A DNA stretch of 64,000 bases, taken from NCBI GenBank assembly GCA_017795045.1, contig CP051244.1, forward strand, positions 893,001-957,000. Direction: 5' to 3'. Source of the DNA: Allomuricauda sp. GTDB taxonomy: Bacteria; Bacteroidota; Bacteroidia; Flavobacteriales; Flavobacteriaceae. Below, in pieces: positions 7,157 to 17,945 of this stretch (the stretch's first letter is position 1; the number at the start of each line of letters is the position of its first letter). The translations under genes were made by a program, and so were the position numbers. The notes under the pieces are model-generated. The model searched no databases. It saw only the letters and a program-made list of their open reading frames with translations, and had not been told where the DNA came from.

Positions 7157-8608
7157 CTAAGATTGTTTTGGGAACCTAACAATAAAAACGGTTCCCTTGC
7201 CTACTTGTGAAGTAAAGTTAATGGTTCCGCCGTAGTTTTCCACAATGTTCTTTACCATTCCCAGACCAAGGCCGGTTCCGCTGGATTTGGTGGTGAACTT
7301 GGGCTCAAAGACCTTTTGTCTGTACCCATCCGAAATGCCCACTCCATTGTCCGCCACGGAAATCTTCACTTGTTCCCCTTCCGAGGAAACGGTTACCAAA
7401 ATTCGGGGAGATGCCACCTCGGGAACGGCCTGTATGGCATTTTTCACCAAATTGGTGATGACCCTGATCAACTGGGTGCGGTCCAGTTTGGCAATGATCT
7501 CTTCCTCATCGGCAATAAAATGGATGTAGTCTTCGGTAAAAATCTCCAAGGCCAATTTTACGATCTTTACCACATTCAAAGTCTCGTTCTGCTGGGCCGG
7601 CATATTGGCAAAGCTGGAAAAAGCCGTGGCAATATTGCTCATGGTATCTATTTGCTGAACCAGGGTCTTTGAAAACTCCTTGACCTTGGTTTGTATCTCG
7701 GGGTCCTGGGGGTTGAACTTGCGCTCAAAATTCTGAACGGTAAGTCGTAGCGGCGTCAACGGGTTTTTAATTTCATGGGCTACCTGTTTGGCCATTTCAC
7801 GCCATGCCTGTTCGCGTTCGCTCTTGGCCAATTTTACCGCGCTTTCCTCCAATTCATCGATCATTCTGTTGTACGAATCCACCAATTTCCCAATTTCTTG
7901 CCCGGGGCTTTCAATATAGATCTTTTCATTTTGCCGGGTAAGATTGGTCCTGTTGATCTTGTCCGAAATGGTCTGGAGCGATCGGGTAATGTATTTTGAA
8001 ATGAAGTAGGCCAGAAAAATTGCCGAGAGCAGCATGATCAGGTACACCCCTCCCAAACGGAAAAGAAACTCCTTGAGCTCCTTATTGTTGAAAGTATTGT
8101 CCTCAAAGTACTGAAGGTTGACTATACCGATTGGTTTAAACCTAGTATCGTTAATGTACGTATACGTTGCTTGGTAATTATCGCCGGCCGCCCGTTGTTC
8201 CTGTACATATCGCTTATCGTCACTATCCCGCAGATGGTTCAGTATTTGTGCATCCAGACAATTGGAAATGGAATCGGCCTCAAAACTAGGTCTGGAGCTT
8301 TTGATCAAACTACCCTCAAGGTCGTAAATATTAAAGTTGACATTTTGGACATCGGCTATCTTATAGATTTCATCCATGAAGATCAAGCCAAGATTTTCCG
8401 TGTTTACGGGGTAGGTGGTTTCCCGTATGGTATAGGAAATACTTTGGAGCACCTGTTCTTCTTTACGCTCCACCCTGTTTTCGTGATAGTCCCTCCCCTG
8501 TTCACTATATTGGTAAATGGTGACCCCGGCAATCAATACGGAGGCAATGACCACCAATAATATCATGCTGAAGAATATCCGGGATCGTAAGGATAATTTA
8601 CTGAACAA
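7157..8608 (-). CDS. NtrY-like sensor histidine kinase
   Basis: A membrane histidine kinase with a helix near the N-terminus, a periplasmic sensor segment of about 150 residues, a second helix (about 188-205), a HAMP region, the H-box VAHEIKNPLTPLRLT (His near 278) and an ATPase domain with NLVKNAIQ, DNGVGI and GTGLGLGM. The NPLTPL variant of the H-box is typical of NtrY-like kinases. No ATG precedes the first helix. Candidates are TTG at 8608 (FSKLSLRSRIFF follows, chosen) and TTG at 8638. No response regulator gene adjoins it, so its partner is encoded elsewhere. Confidence 0.85.
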   Translation of the reverse strand: MFSKLSLRSRIFFSMILLVVIASVLIAGVTIYQYSEQGRDYHENRVERKEEQVLQSISYTIRETTYPVNTENLGLIFMDEIYKIADVQNVNFNIYDLEGSLIKSSRPSFEADSISNCLDAQILNHLRDSDDKRYVQEQRAAGDNYQATYTYINDTRFKPIGIVNLQYFEDNTFNNKELKEFLFRLGGVYLIMLLSAIFLAYFISKYITRSLQTISDKINRTNLTRQNEKIYIESPGQEIGKLVDSYNRMIDELEESAVKLAKSEREQAWREMAKQVAHEIKNPLTPLRLTVQNFERKFNPQDPEIQTKVKEFSKTLVQQIDTMSNIATAFSSFANMPAQQNETLNVVKIVKLALEIFTEDYIHFIADEEEIIAKLDRTQLIRVITNLVKNAIQAVPEVASPRILVTVSSEGEQVKISVADNGVGISDGYRQKVFEPKFTTKSSGTGLGLGMVKNIVENYGGTINFTSQVGKGTVFIVRFPKQS

Positions 8609-8670
8609 GCGTATTTGGTTTGAGGTAAAATTACACAATTATCAAGCCAAATGAGGCACAAGAGTAAGTA

Positions 8671-8734
8671 CAAGTTCAAGCGCAAGCTCAAAATTAGGTT
8701 CCTACCAATTTAACTGAGCTTGCGCTTGAACTTG
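8671..8734. terminator. Perfect 20-bp inverted repeat, likely hairpin between hemJ and the histidine kinase gene
   Basis: CAAGTTCAAGCGCAAGCTCA at 8671-8690 is exactly complementary to 8715-8734, with a 24-nt loop. It is the only notable structure in the 140-nt gap after hemJ. There is no clean T-run, so it may be a terminator-like or RNA-processing hairpin, or another palindromic intergenic element. Confidence 0.5.
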
Positions 8735-8748
8735 AAATTTGAACTTTC

Positions 8749-9294
8749 TTAAGCATTCGGATTCTTGTCCCGGATACGTTTGTAAAGTCGAATGCCCAAC
8801 ATCAAAAGAATGCCCAGCACCACAATACCAATAACCCCATAAATCCAATTGAACGCACTTTTTAGAATCACCAGAAACACGATGGCAAAGAGGATCAAGG
8901 TGGCCCCCTCGTTCCAGATACGCATAAACTTGGAGGTGTATGTTACCTCATCCCGCTGCAATTGCTTAAAAATTTGATGGCATTTAAAATGATACCCAAA
9001 CAACAGCAGCACAAACCCCAATTTTACATGCATCCAAGGTTCTTGTAGCCAAGAGGGCATCAAAATAAGCATCCAAACCGCAAACAGGGTGCACAGAATG
9101 GCCGAAGGCCATGTGATGATGTACCATAGGCGTTTGGTCATCAGCTTCAATTGGTCGGTCAATATCTCCCGCTCTGGGGAGGGTTTTTGCCAAGCTTCAA
9201 TATGATAGATGAACAGACGGGGAATGTAGAACAGTCCCGCGAACCAGGTGACCACAAAAATGAGGTGCAAGGATTTAATATATGGGTAAATCAA
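8749..9294 (-). CDS. hemJ: Protoporphyrinogen IX oxidase HemJ (CopD-like membrane protein)
   Basis: This 181-residue protein has four or five transmembrane helices and the HemJ pattern: SLHLIFVVTWFAGLFYIPRLFIYH near the N-terminus and a WMHVKLGFVLLLFGYHF segment near residue 90. HemJ oxidises protoporphyrinogen IX to protoporphyrin IX, the step before ferrochelatase. The start is TTG at 9294; no nearby ATG exists and the sequence from there aligns with the usual N-terminus. It begins 18 nt after the stop of the upstream Asp-box protein gene, so the two are probably co-transcribed. It is unlinked to the main hem operon at 32.7-39.8 kb. Confidence 0.85.
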   Translation of the reverse strand: MIYPYIKSLHLIFVVTWFAGLFYIPRLFIYHIEAWQKPSPEREILTDQLKLMTKRLWYIITWPSAILCTLFAVWMLILMPSWLQEPWMHVKLGFVLLLFGYHFKCHQIFKQLQRDEVTYTSKFMRIWNEGATLILFAIVFLVILKSAFNWIYGVIGIVVLGILLMLGIRLYKRIRDKNPNA

Positions 9295-9312
9295 CAGTAC
9301 GCTTTTTTACGA

Positions 9313-12300
9313 TTACAATCGAAGTGCCCCTACCCCATTTTCCCAAAGTTTCTTGTTGAAATTGGGGATATCGGCAGCCATCAAAGTTACGGCTCTTTGC
9401 TTAAGTCCTACCCATTGCGCATCCAATTCCCGTTTACGGTCTTTTGACGCTTGATTGATCTGGGGCAGGGCACTGTTGCTCTGGTTCATCAAAAACAAAT
9501 ATTCCGCCGAGAACTTGTTGGGGAAATTCTCCACATCGTCATAGGCCTGTGACTTTCGTTGTACCATGTCCCCATCCCATGCCTTGAGCTTCTCCAGCAG
9601 GGCTTTGCCCTCAACTTTCAAACTTTCATCGTTCAATTCTTCCAACAACTTCTTCAACTGCCCCTGTACCTTGAAAAGAGTATTTATTCTTTGGTGCATA
9701 TCGGTAAGGTTGGCTTCCAATTCTGTCATGAACACGTCATGTTCCCTATACCGTTCGGGAGTCATATTTGTATTGGGGGGGGGTAACACAGCTCCCGTAG
9801 TGGTCACGGTTTCCCCATTGGCTTTCAAACGCAGGGTGTAGGTACCGGGAGGTACTTTATGTCCAGTGAAATTGGCTTCAATATAGACATCGGGAATGCC
9901 GGGGAGGATGGGGGTCTTTAAATCCCATACAAAGCGATTCAACCCTTTGTCCGTACCCAACACTGGTGCCGGAGGTGCCCCACCCCCATGATGGGGTTTG
10001 TATTCCTTATCCTTTTCCGAGGTGAAACTGCGCACTACCTTTCCTTGTTGGTTCAAAATCTCCAAAGTGATTTCGGTACTGTCCATTGCCTTGGGCAGAT
10101 TGTAGTGGATGACCATCCCATTGGCCGGATTCACCCCTTCATAAGGATTGGTCCCTTCCACCTCTTTTGAGCTGCTGTTAAGGGGACTGAACCAAAATCC
10201 GTTCACAGCATCTTCTGGCTGAAAGAGTTGCAGCGCATTGGTATTGGCCTTGTACTGGGACAGGGTCGTGATGTTATCCAAAATCCAAAAAGACCGCCCT
10301 GAAGTGGCCACGATCAAATCTCCCTGATGCACCTTTAAATCGGTGATGGGTGCTTTGGGCAGATTCAACTGCAATGGTTCCCAATTTTTACCATCGTTCC
10401 AAGAAATGTAAAGCCCTTTTTCCGTGCCTGCATACAACAACCCCTTACGTCCTTGGTCTTCCCGAACCACACGGGTAAAGGAACCATACGGGATTCCCGT
10501 GCTGATATTGGCCCATGTCTTGCCATAGTCCGAGCTTTTGTACAATGCCGGAGTATGGTCGTTGAACTTATAGCGCGTAGTGGCGATGTAGACCGTGGCT
10601 GGGTCATGGGGCGATACTTCAATGGCATTGATCAAACACTCCCGAAGTCCTTTTGGGGTGATGTTCTCCCAGGTTTCGCCGCCATTTTTGGTAATGTGCA
10701 CCAATCCGTCATCACTTCCTGTATAGAAAACCCCTTTTTCATGGGAGGACTCAATCATGTATGACAGGGTGCCATAGTTTTCGGCTCCCACAGCTTCATT
10801 GGTATAGGGTCCACCGCCATTGCCCTGTTTGTCATCTTGATCACGGGTAAGATCGGGTGAAATTTCTTCCCAAGTAACCCCGTTGTCCCTAGTGCGAAGC
10901 ACTAGCTGAGCGCCGTGATAAAATGTTCCGGGTTCGTGTTGGGACCAAATGATGGGAGCATTCCAATTGTACAAATATTTCATGTTGCGGGCCTCACGCC
11001 CCAAATATTGGATGGGAGCCGCCATGACATCCGTGGCCATCTTGGTTTCCATATCCAACAATTCAATGGTTCCCAAGTAACTTCCACCCATCACATATCT
11101 GGGATTGTCGGGGTCAAAAGCCAAAAAGGCACTCTCACCCCCTGCGGAATAATGCCAGTCTTCCCGGCTTATGCTCCATCGACCTAAAGAAAGACTTGCA
11201 ATCTTCACCGAGGTATTGTCCTGTTGCCCCCCATAGATGTTGTATGGAAAAAGATTATCGGTACTGATGCGGTAGAACTGCGCCGTGGGCATATTTTCTT
11301 GAAGCGTCCATGTTTTGCCATAATCAAAGGTAATCGTGGCCCCTCCATCGTCGGCCATTACCATATTTTTGGAATTCTCTGGATTGATCCAAAGATCATG
11401 GGTGTCGCCATGGGGTACGGAAATGGTCTCCCAAGTCTTTCCACCATCTTCCGACCGGAACATTTCTGCGCTGAGCACATATACCGTATCCTCATCATTG
11501 GGGTCTGCAAATACCTCAATATAATACCAAGCCCGTTGCACCAATCGGTTATCACCACTCACCATGGTCCAGCTTTTCCCGGCATCACCAGAAACGAAAA
11601 GTCCGCCTTTGTCCGCATTGGAATCGCTTTCAATCAGGGCATATACCTTATCGGAATTGGCCGCGCTTACCGCAATGGCCATTTTCCCTTTCTCTTTGGG
11701 AAGCCCTTCGGTCAATTCGGTCCAAGTATCCCCTCCATCGGTGCTCTTGTACAATCCGCTTCCATCACCCCCACTGATCACAATATTCGGTTTGCGTTGA
11801 TGTTCCCACATGGCCGCGTATAAGACCAAGGGATTATTGGCATCCATGGAAAGTTCCACGGCGCCCGTAAGTTCATTGACAAAAAGAATGTTCTTCCATG
11901 TTTTTCCTCCATCCACCGAGCGGTACAGCCCTCGTTCCTTATTGGGACCGTAAAGTGCTCCTTGAGCCGCTACATAAACGATATCCGGATTGGTAGGATG
12001 CACAATGATTCGGGAGATATGCTGTGTTTTTTCCAATCCCAGTTTGATCCATGTCTTGCCAGCATCATTGGATTTGTAAACGCCATCCCCATAAGAGGTC
12101 ATTACCCCGCGGGGGGCATGCTCCCCCATCCCGCAATAGACCACATTGGGATTGGAGGCCGATACGGAAACTGCCCCAACGGAACCCATTTCAAAAAAAC
12201 CATCCGAAATGTTTTCCCATTGTTGCCCGGCATTACTTGTCTTCCACAATCCGCCACCCGTTGTTCCCATATAATAGGTCAAGGGGTCCCCCACAACACC

Positions 12301-12435
12301 ACTGGCGGTTACGGACCGTCCACCACGAAACGGACCAATGTTCCTGAATTTCATGGGTTTGAAATAGTCATTGGCGTTTTGTCCAAAGGTCAGAGTGACA
12401 CAAAGCACCCCTAAAAGAAAACTTACTTTTTTCAT
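9313..12435 (-). CDS. VPS10/sortilin-like Asp-box beta-propeller protein, copy 1
   Basis: This 1040-residue exported protein has a signal peptide ([19 protein letters not shown]). The first about 700 residues contain many Asp-box motifs (S.D.GKTW), as in KSNDAGKTW and RSVDGGKTW, building one or more large beta-propellers of the VPS10/BNR class. A C-terminal beta domain and a helical tail follow. Such proteins are often labelled glycosyl hydrolase, but no catalytic residues are apparent, so I would not assign an enzyme activity. It is a tandem paralogue of the gene at 12460-15594: both start with the same [12 protein letters not shown] / [12 protein letters not shown] segment. The gap between them is 24 nt. 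Confidence 0.85.
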   Translation of the reverse strand: MKKVSFLLGVLCVTLTFGQNANDYFKPMKFRNIGPFRGGRSVTASGVVGDPLTYYMGTTGGGLWKTSNAGQQWENISDGFFEMGSVGAVSVSASNPNVVYCGMGEHAPRGVMTSYGDGVYKSNDAGKTWIKLGLEKTQHISRIIVHPTNPDIVYVAAQGALYGPNKERGLYRSVDGGKTWKNILFVNELTGAVELSMDANNPLVLYAAMWEHQRKPNIVISGGDGSGLYKSTDGGDTWTELTEGLPKEKGKMAIAVSAANSDKVYALIESDSNADKGGLFVSGDAGKSWTMVSGDNRLVQRAWYYIEVFADPNDEDTVYVLSAEMFRSEDGGKTWETISVPHGDTHDLWINPENSKNMVMADDGGATITFDYGKTWTLQENMPTAQFYRISTDNLFPYNIYGGQQDNTSVKIASLSLGRWSISREDWHYSAGGESAFLAFDPDNPRYVMGGSYLGTIELLDMETKMATDVMAAPIQYLGREARNMKYLYNWNAPIIWSQHEPGTFYHGAQLVLRTRDNGVTWEEISPDLTRDQDDKQGNGGGPYTNEAVGAENYGTLSYMIESSHEKGVFYTGSDDGLVHITKNGGETWENITPKGLRECLINAIEVSPHDPATVYIATTRYKFNDHTPALYKSSDYGKTWANISTGIPYGSFTRVVREDQGRKGLLYAGTEKGLYISWNDGKNWEPLQLNLPKAPITDLKVHQGDLIVATSGRSFWILDNITTLSQYKANTNALQLFQPEDAVNGFWFSPLNSSSKEVEGTNPYEGVNPANGMVIHYNLPKAMDSTEITLEILNQQGKVVRSFTSEKDKEYKPHHGGGAPPAPVLGTDKGLNRFVWDLKTPILPGIPDVYIEANFTGHKVPPGTYTLRLKANGETVTTTGAVLPPPNTNMTPERYREHDVFMTELEANLTDMHQRINTLFKVQGQLKKLLEELNDESLKVEGKALLEKLKAWDGDMVQRKSQAYDDVENFPNKFSAEYLFLMNQSNSALPQINQASKDRKRELDAQWVGLKQRAVTLMAADIPNFNKKLWENGVGALRL

Positions 12436-12459
12436 GTCCGGTCGGTTTTTGGTTTCTTT

Positions 12460-15400
12460 TTAATCCTCAATACTCAAATAATCCAATTCCAATTGGTTGA
12501 ACTCATTGTTGAACGCATCAATTTCTTTGTCCACCAAAGCATCAAAGGCATTCAATTGTTCCTTTATCTTTCCTGAAAGTTCATTTTTCACGGCCATATC
12601 CTGTTCTGTTGGAGGGAAATCGTCTATGGACACCAAGCTGTTCAAGTGGGCCAGTTTATTGGTCAACCGTATGGGGAAGTTCAAGGGGTCTTGGTTGCTT
12701 CGGTTTTGGGTTTGATAAAGCGCCTTTTCTATTTCCCCAAAGTCTTCCTTCATTTTTTCGGCCTTTTCCACCAAGGCCTTGGTAGCTTCATTGTCTTTGT
12801 ACTGCTTCACAAAAGCATCCAGCTTTTCATTGATTTTCCGGATTTTCTTTATGGATTGATGGGCCCTGTCCACCGTTTCATTGATGTCGGTAATAAAATC
12901 GAACTGCTTTTGCATATCGGCCACGGAAACTTCCGCCCTGGGATCGGGAAGAATCTTAAATTCCTGGGGCTGATCGGCACCGTTCACATTCAAGTGCACT
13001 TTATAGCTTCCCGGAACCGCTTTGGCACCATCCAAATTGGCCCACCAGAGAATCATTCCCTCTAATTTTTCCGCTCCTTTGCCACGGGTATCCCAAACAT
13101 GGGTATTGCCCCCTTTCTTGGCCGTAAGCTTTTTGTCCTTATCCTTCGCATAAGAGCTATATGAAGCCAAAGTATCCCCGTTCATCGTGGTATAGGTAAG
13201 GGCCACACTGTCTTTTTCCGAAAGATTTTTGAGGTAAAAGTGGGTGACCACGCCATTGGGATGGTTTTGCCCCTCGGTTTTAGACGGGGTCTTGGCCACT
13301 CCTCCCTTGGTACGATAACTGTCCTTGGGATGGAACAAAATGGCCTCTGCCGATTTTTTGGAGCCATCCAATTGGTGTAAAACCGTAAGATCATCAATGA
13401 TCCATAGACTTCGCCCTTGGGTGGCCACGATGAGGTTGTTGTCCTTAATGGTCAAGTCAGTAATGGGAACAATGGGTAGGTTCAATTGGAATTTCTCCCA
13501 ATTTTGGCCATCATTGAAGGAAATGTACATTCCCGTTTCCGTTCCTGCGTACAACAATCCTTTTCTCTTTGGATCTTCACGTACCACACGGGTAAAATGT
13601 TCATTGTTAATGCCATTGGTAATCTTGGTCCATGTTTTTCCATAATCCGTGGTCTTGTAGAGGTAAGGTGTGAAATCCCCCAATTTGTAACGGGTAGCGG
13701 CTACATAACAGGTCCCTTCATCAAAAGCGGAGGGTTCAATGCTGTTCACCATACTCCACTCGGGCATGATATTGGGTGTTACATTTTCCCATGTTTTTCC
13801 TCCATCTTGGGTCACATGGATCAGTCCATCATCACTTCCTACCCACAACAGACCTTCTTTTAAAGGACTCTCATTGGCAGCAAAAATGGTACAATAGTAT
13901 TCCACACTGGTATTGTCCTGGGTTATGGGTCCGCCACTGGACACCAATTTTGTAGGATCGTTTCGGGTTAGGTCATCACTCAACAAGGTCCAACTTTGCC
14001 CTTCATTGGTACTCATGTGGACATGGTTGGAAAAGGTATAGAGCTTTTTGGGATCATGCTTGCTGAATATAATCGGGAAATTCCATTGGAAACGGTATTT
14101 CATTCCCTCGGCACCATACCCCATAGGGTTATCCGGCCAAACATTGATGCCCCTAACCGTTTTGTTCTTGTGGTTGACCCTAGTCAGGAATCCTCCATAA
14201 CTACCTCCGTACACAATATCATCATTGGTAGGGTCTACTACAATGTGCGCAGATTCGCCTCCCGCTGTTTCTTCCCAATCGTCCTCTCCTATGGAATTGT
14301 CATCACTCCGGTGGTTGATACGCAAAGTGGAATTGTCCTGCTGCGCTACATAGATGCGGTACGGAAACGCATTATCCGTAGTGACCCTATAAAATTGGGC
14401 GGTGGGTTGATTGTAGTAGGTACTCCATGTTTCCCCGCCATCGTAACTGATCTGTGCGCCACCATCGTCCCCAATAATCATCCGTTTTGAGTTCTCTGGG
14501 GCAATCCAAAGATCATGGTGGTCACCATGTGGTGCATTAAAGGTGTTGAAGGTTTTTCCTCCATCCGTACTTCTATGGTATTGGACATTGAGCACATAAA
14601 CCACATCCTCATCTTCCGTATCGGCATAGACGCGGGTATAGTACCAAGCCCTTTGACGCAGTTTGCGCTCCTCATTAACACGGGTCCATTTTTTTCCTCC
14701 ATCATCCGAACGGTACAAGCCTCCTTTTTCCTTGTTTTCCACTATGGCCCATACCCTTTCACTGTTTTTGGGGGATACGGTCACGCCAATAATCCCCAAG
14801 GTATCTTTTGGGAAACCATCATTTTTTGAGATTTCCGTCCAAGTCTCTCCGCTATCCGTACTCTTCCAAAGTGCAGAACCTTCGCCTCCACTACTTAAGC
14901 TATATGGGGTACGTTGCACCCTCCATGTGGAAGCATACAATATTCTTGGGTTGTTGGGATCAAAAGTCAAGTCTACAGCACCAGCATGTTCATTCACAAA
15001 AAGAATCTGTCTCCAAGTTTTACCGCCATCAGTAGTCTTGTATATTCCGCGTTCTTTAGTGGGTTTATAAATATTGCCCATCACTGCGGCATAAACGATA
15101 TCATGGTTTGTGGGATGGACCTTTAACCTGGGGATATGCCTTGTTTTTTCGAGCCCCATGGATGCCCAAGTCTTTCCTCCATCTTCAGTTTTCCAAACAC
15201 CATACCCTGAAGAGACATTCCCCCGTACGGTTTTTTCACCTCCTCCAACATATATTACATTGGGGTCGCTTTTGGCCACTTCAACGGCACCGATACTTCC
15301 TCCAAAATAACCATCGGAAATATTCTCCCATGATCGACCACCATCCGTGGTCTTCCAAACCCCACCGCCGGTGGCACCAAAGTAAAAAAGATTGGGTTCC

Positions 15401-15594
15401 CCGGGCACTCCTGTAACGGCAGCGGAGCGACCACCACGAAACGGACCGATCAATCGATATTCCAAACTGGAATAGATTTCCTCAGGATATTCTGGGGTGG
15501 TTTGGGTTTTCTTTTTTCGTTGGGATTGAACGGTAGCAACGCAGAGCGTGAAGGTAAGCAGCAGCATACCCATTTTGGAAAAGCAAGTCTTCAT
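12460..15594 (-). CDS. VPS10/sortilin-like Asp-box beta-propeller protein, copy 2
   Basis: A 1044-residue paralogue of the preceding protein with the same architecture: signal peptide (MKTCFSKMGMLLLTFTLCVATVQS), an [15 protein letters not shown] start to the propeller, repeated S.DGGKTW / TTDGGRSW Asp-boxes over residues about 45-720, a beta domain and a charged helical tail rich in Lys and Glu. The start is taken as ATG at 15594; the frame extends only to a TTG at 15600. It is first in a minus-strand run (copy 2, copy 1, hemJ) with 24- and 18-nt gaps. Ligand or substrate is unknown. Confidence 0.84.
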   Translation of the reverse strand: MKTCFSKMGMLLLTFTLCVATVQSQRKKKTQTTPEYPEEIYSSLEYRLIGPFRGGRSAAVTGVPGEPNLFYFGATGGGVWKTTDGGRSWENISDGYFGGSIGAVEVAKSDPNVIYVGGGEKTVRGNVSSGYGVWKTEDGGKTWASMGLEKTRHIPRLKVHPTNHDIVYAAVMGNIYKPTKERGIYKTTDGGKTWRQILFVNEHAGAVDLTFDPNNPRILYASTWRVQRTPYSLSSGGEGSALWKSTDSGETWTEISKNDGFPKDTLGIIGVTVSPKNSERVWAIVENKEKGGLYRSDDGGKKWTRVNEERKLRQRAWYYTRVYADTEDEDVVYVLNVQYHRSTDGGKTFNTFNAPHGDHHDLWIAPENSKRMIIGDDGGAQISYDGGETWSTYYNQPTAQFYRVTTDNAFPYRIYVAQQDNSTLRINHRSDDNSIGEDDWEETAGGESAHIVVDPTNDDIVYGGSYGGFLTRVNHKNKTVRGINVWPDNPMGYGAEGMKYRFQWNFPIIFSKHDPKKLYTFSNHVHMSTNEGQSWTLLSDDLTRNDPTKLVSSGGPITQDNTSVEYYCTIFAANESPLKEGLLWVGSDDGLIHVTQDGGKTWENVTPNIMPEWSMVNSIEPSAFDEGTCYVAATRYKLGDFTPYLYKTTDYGKTWTKITNGINNEHFTRVVREDPKRKGLLYAGTETGMYISFNDGQNWEKFQLNLPIVPITDLTIKDNNLIVATQGRSLWIIDDLTVLHQLDGSKKSAEAILFHPKDSYRTKGGVAKTPSKTEGQNHPNGVVTHFYLKNLSEKDSVALTYTTMNGDTLASYSSYAKDKDKKLTAKKGGNTHVWDTRGKGAEKLEGMILWWANLDGAKAVPGSYKVHLNVNGADQPQEFKILPDPRAEVSVADMQKQFDFITDINETVDRAHQSIKKIRKINEKLDAFVKQYKDNEATKALVEKAEKMKEDFGEIEKALYQTQNRSNQDPLNFPIRLTNKLAHLNSLVSIDDFPPTEQDMAVKNELSGKIKEQLNAFDALVDKEIDAFNNEFNQLELDYLSIED

Positions 15595-15699
15595 TTTCAA
15601 AGTGTTAATTAGTCGTGTCTAAATGTAATGAAAAAGGAAGAAAAAAGGTTTCACAATATTTTGTATTTTAACTCCCTCATTTAAATCTCAACCCACACT

Positions 15700-16488
15700 A
15701 TGCGAAATTATTTTGGGCTCATCGTTCTTGTCGTTCTGATGGCAGCCTGCAAAAACCAATCAAAATCCCAAGAAGCACAAACCACACAAACGCCAGAGCC
15801 AGAAGAGTCCGAATGGATCTATCTCTTTGACGGTACCAGTACCGAAGGCTGGCGCGGCTACAACATGGAGACCCTTCCCCCCGGTTGGATCATAAAGGAT
15901 AGCACCCTGACTTTCGACACCGAACTGGGCATGGAGCAGGACTACAAAGGCGGAAAGGACATCATCTACGGCGCCGAGGAGTTCGACAATTTTGAGCTCT
16001 ACATGGAATGGAAGCTTCCCGAAGGCGGCAACAGTGGCATCTTCTACCATGTCAAGGAAGGTTACGACGGTCCCCCTATGGTATCGCCCGAATATCAGCT
16101 CATCGATGACGAGAACTATGCCCGCATCCATGACCTTACGGCCTACAATACCAGTCTGGGCTACACTGATAAACCTGAAGAACTCAAGCCCTTGCAGCAA
16201 ACCGGAGCCGACTACGCCATGCACCCACCAAAGGCCAACAAGACCCTACATCCCGCTGGGGAATGGAACAGCTCCAAGATTGTCTTCACCCCTGAAAAAG
16301 TGGAGCACTGGCTCAACGGGGAACTATTGTTGTCATTTGTTCCTTGGGATGAGGCTTGGCACGAAAAGAAAAACTCGGACAAGTGGAAGAACAGTCCTGA
16401 CTACGGAAAGTTCAAGACAGGGTTCATTGCCTTGCAGGACCACTCCAGCCCAATTTGGTTCCGAAACATCAAAATAAAAAAATTATAA
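15700..16488 (+). CDS. DUF1080 (3-keto-disaccharide hydrolase-like) lipoprotein
   Basis: A 262-residue lipoprotein with lipobox VLMAAC (Cys17). The mature part matches DUF1080/3-keto-disaccharide hydrolase: WIYLFDGTSTEGWRGYN near residue 40, a MEWKLPEGGNSGIFYHV strand pair near 105-120, EYQLIDDENYA, then PAGEWNSSKIVF and a closing SPIWFRNIKIKKL. It has a concanavalin-like fold; some members hydrolyse 3-keto-glycosides. It sits 17 nt upstream of a Gfo/Idh/MocA oxidoreductase. That pairing fits a 3-keto sugar route in which the oxidoreductase makes or uses the keto sugar, but the substrate cannot be told from the sequence. Confidence 0.88.
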   Translation: MRNYFGLIVLVVLMAACKNQSKSQEAQTTQTPEPEESEWIYLFDGTSTEGWRGYNMETLPPGWIIKDSTLTFDTELGMEQDYKGGKDIIYGAEEFDNFELYMEWKLPEGGNSGIFYHVKEGYDGPPMVSPEYQLIDDENYARIHDLTAYNTSLGYTDKPEELKPLQQTGADYAMHPPKANKTLHPAGEWNSSKIVFTPEKVEHWLNGELLLSFVPWDEAWHEKKNSDKWKNSPDYGKFKTGFIALQDHSSPIWFRNIKIKKL

Positions 16489-16505
16489 TCCGCTAAAACC
16501 AACCC

Positions 16506-17933
16506 ATGAATAAAAGAGAATTCATTAAAAAGAGTAGTGTAGGTGCCCTAGGCATCATGGTGGCCCCTTCGTTGTTGAAAGGAGCCCCTTTCAAGGAAAG
16601 ATTACGAACTGCACACATCGGTGTGGGGAACATGGGCGCTGCGGACCTCAGCGCCATATCGTCCCATGGTTCCGTGGACGTTGTGGCCTTGTGCGATGTA
16701 GATGCCGTTAACCTTTCCGCTGCGCGCAAACTGCACCCAACGGCCCGTGTGTTCTTCGATTACCGCACCATGTTGAAAGAAATGGCCGATCAGATCGATG
16801 CCGTGATCGTGTCCACCCCGGACCATACCCACGCCCCAGCCTCCATTATGGCCATGGAGATGAACAAGCCCGTCTACTGCCAAAAACCTTTGACTCATTA
16901 TGTTTCTGAGTCCCGCGCCATGAAAAAGATGGCCGCCGAAAAAGGTTTGGTGACCCAGATGGGCATTCAGGTACACTCTTTCTACGATTATAAACTCGCC
17001 ACGCTCTTGATCCAATCCGGAATCATTGGCAAGGTGCACACCGTGCATGCCTGGTCCCCCAAGAACTGGGGATACGACGGTCCCCTTCCCCAAGGAGAGG
17101 ACAAAGTCCCGGCACAATTGGACTGGAACCTTTGGTTGGGGACCTCCGCCGAAAGACCTTATAAAGAGGGAATGTACCATCCCGGGAACTGGAGAAAATT
17201 GATGGACTACGGCTGTGGCACTTTGGGTGACATGGGCGTACACATCTTCGACACCCCGTACAACGCCCTTGAGCTGGACGTTCCCATGACCGTGAAGACC
17301 GAGTGCCGCCCCTCCAATGGGTTCGGGTACCCGGAGAACAATGTGGTGACCTATGAGTTCCCTAGCACACCGTATACCTCCAAGACTTTCAAATGGGTTT
17401 GGTACGATGGCCCTGGAGCCCCAGATATGCACGAGGACTTAATTCTACCTGGTGCCAAGAACATGGCCGCTAAGAAATCAAATAAAGAGGAAAGTGTAGA
17501 GGACAAAATATCACTAGACGCCAAGGTGGCCGGAGAGGGCGAGCTTCCAGAACAGGGAGCCATGTTCGTAGGTGAAAAGGGACGCCTGTTGCTCCCCCAC
17601 TTCATGCAGTTGCCCAAGAAGATCGTAAGGGGCAAGTACGTGGACATCTCCAAGGAGATCGCCAAGTTGAACGAGAAGCACAATCTGGGCGAGCCCATCA
17701 GAAATTATGAGTCCGAAGGACCCAAGCACTACCACCAGTTCGTGGACGCTTGTCTGGGCAAGGCTGAGACCACGGCACCTTTTGAGTATGGGGCTAGGCT
17801 CACCGAGACCATACTGTTGGGCACCATTGCCGGAAGGTTCCCCGGGGAGACCCTCCACTGGGACGCACAAGCGGCAAAGTTCAAGGAGGAAAATGCAAAT
17901 GCCTATCTTTCAGGAGACTATAGGGATTTTTAG
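16506..17933 (+). CDS. Gfo/Idh/MocA family NAD(P)-dependent oxidoreductase, exported type
   Basis: 475 residues. The N-terminus (MNKREFIKKSSVGALGIMVAPSLLKG) looks like a Tat-type signal with KR in place of the twin arginine. The Rossmann fold follows with GVGNMGAADLSAI, then DAVIVSTPDHTHAPASIMAMEMNKPVYCQKPL, where the EKP motif is QKP, common in the large secreted Bacteroidota group. The C-terminal domain has the extra insertions of that group (GAPDMHEDLILPG). It is encoded between the DUF1080 lipoprotein and a DmpA-type peptidase on the same strand with gaps of 17 and 12 nt. The likely role is periplasmic sugar oxidation or 3-keto sugar metabolism. Confidence 0.9.
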   Translation: MNKREFIKKSSVGALGIMVAPSLLKGAPFKERLRTAHIGVGNMGAADLSAISSHGSVDVVALCDVDAVNLSAARKLHPTARVFFDYRTMLKEMADQIDAVIVSTPDHTHAPASIMAMEMNKPVYCQKPLTHYVSESRAMKKMAAEKGLVTQMGIQVHSFYDYKLATLLIQSGIIGKVHTVHAWSPKNWGYDGPLPQGEDKVPAQLDWNLWLGTSAERPYKEGMYHPGNWRKLMDYGCGTLGDMGVHIFDTPYNALELDVPMTVKTECRPSNGFGYPENNVVTYEFPSTPYTSKTFKWVWYDGPGAPDMHEDLILPGAKNMAAKKSNKEESVEDKISLDAKVAGEGELPEQGAMFVGEKGRLLLPHFMQLPKKIVRGKYVDISKEIAKLNEKHNLGEPIRNYESEGPKHYHQFVDACLGKAETTAPFEYGARLTETILLGTIAGRFPGETLHWDAQAAKFKEENANAYLSGDYRDF

Positions 17934-17945
17934 TACTCCCCTATC

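Noticed and set aside
11224..11823. 199-codon plus-strand frame within the Asp-box propeller gene
   Set aside because: The minus-strand protein is supported throughout by Asp-box motifs; the frame is a shadow.
16602..17432. Long open frame (276 codons) on the minus strand opposite the Gfo/Idh/MocA gene
   Set aside because: It lies fully inside a well-supported gene on the other strand and encodes no recognisable protein; a product of codon bias.
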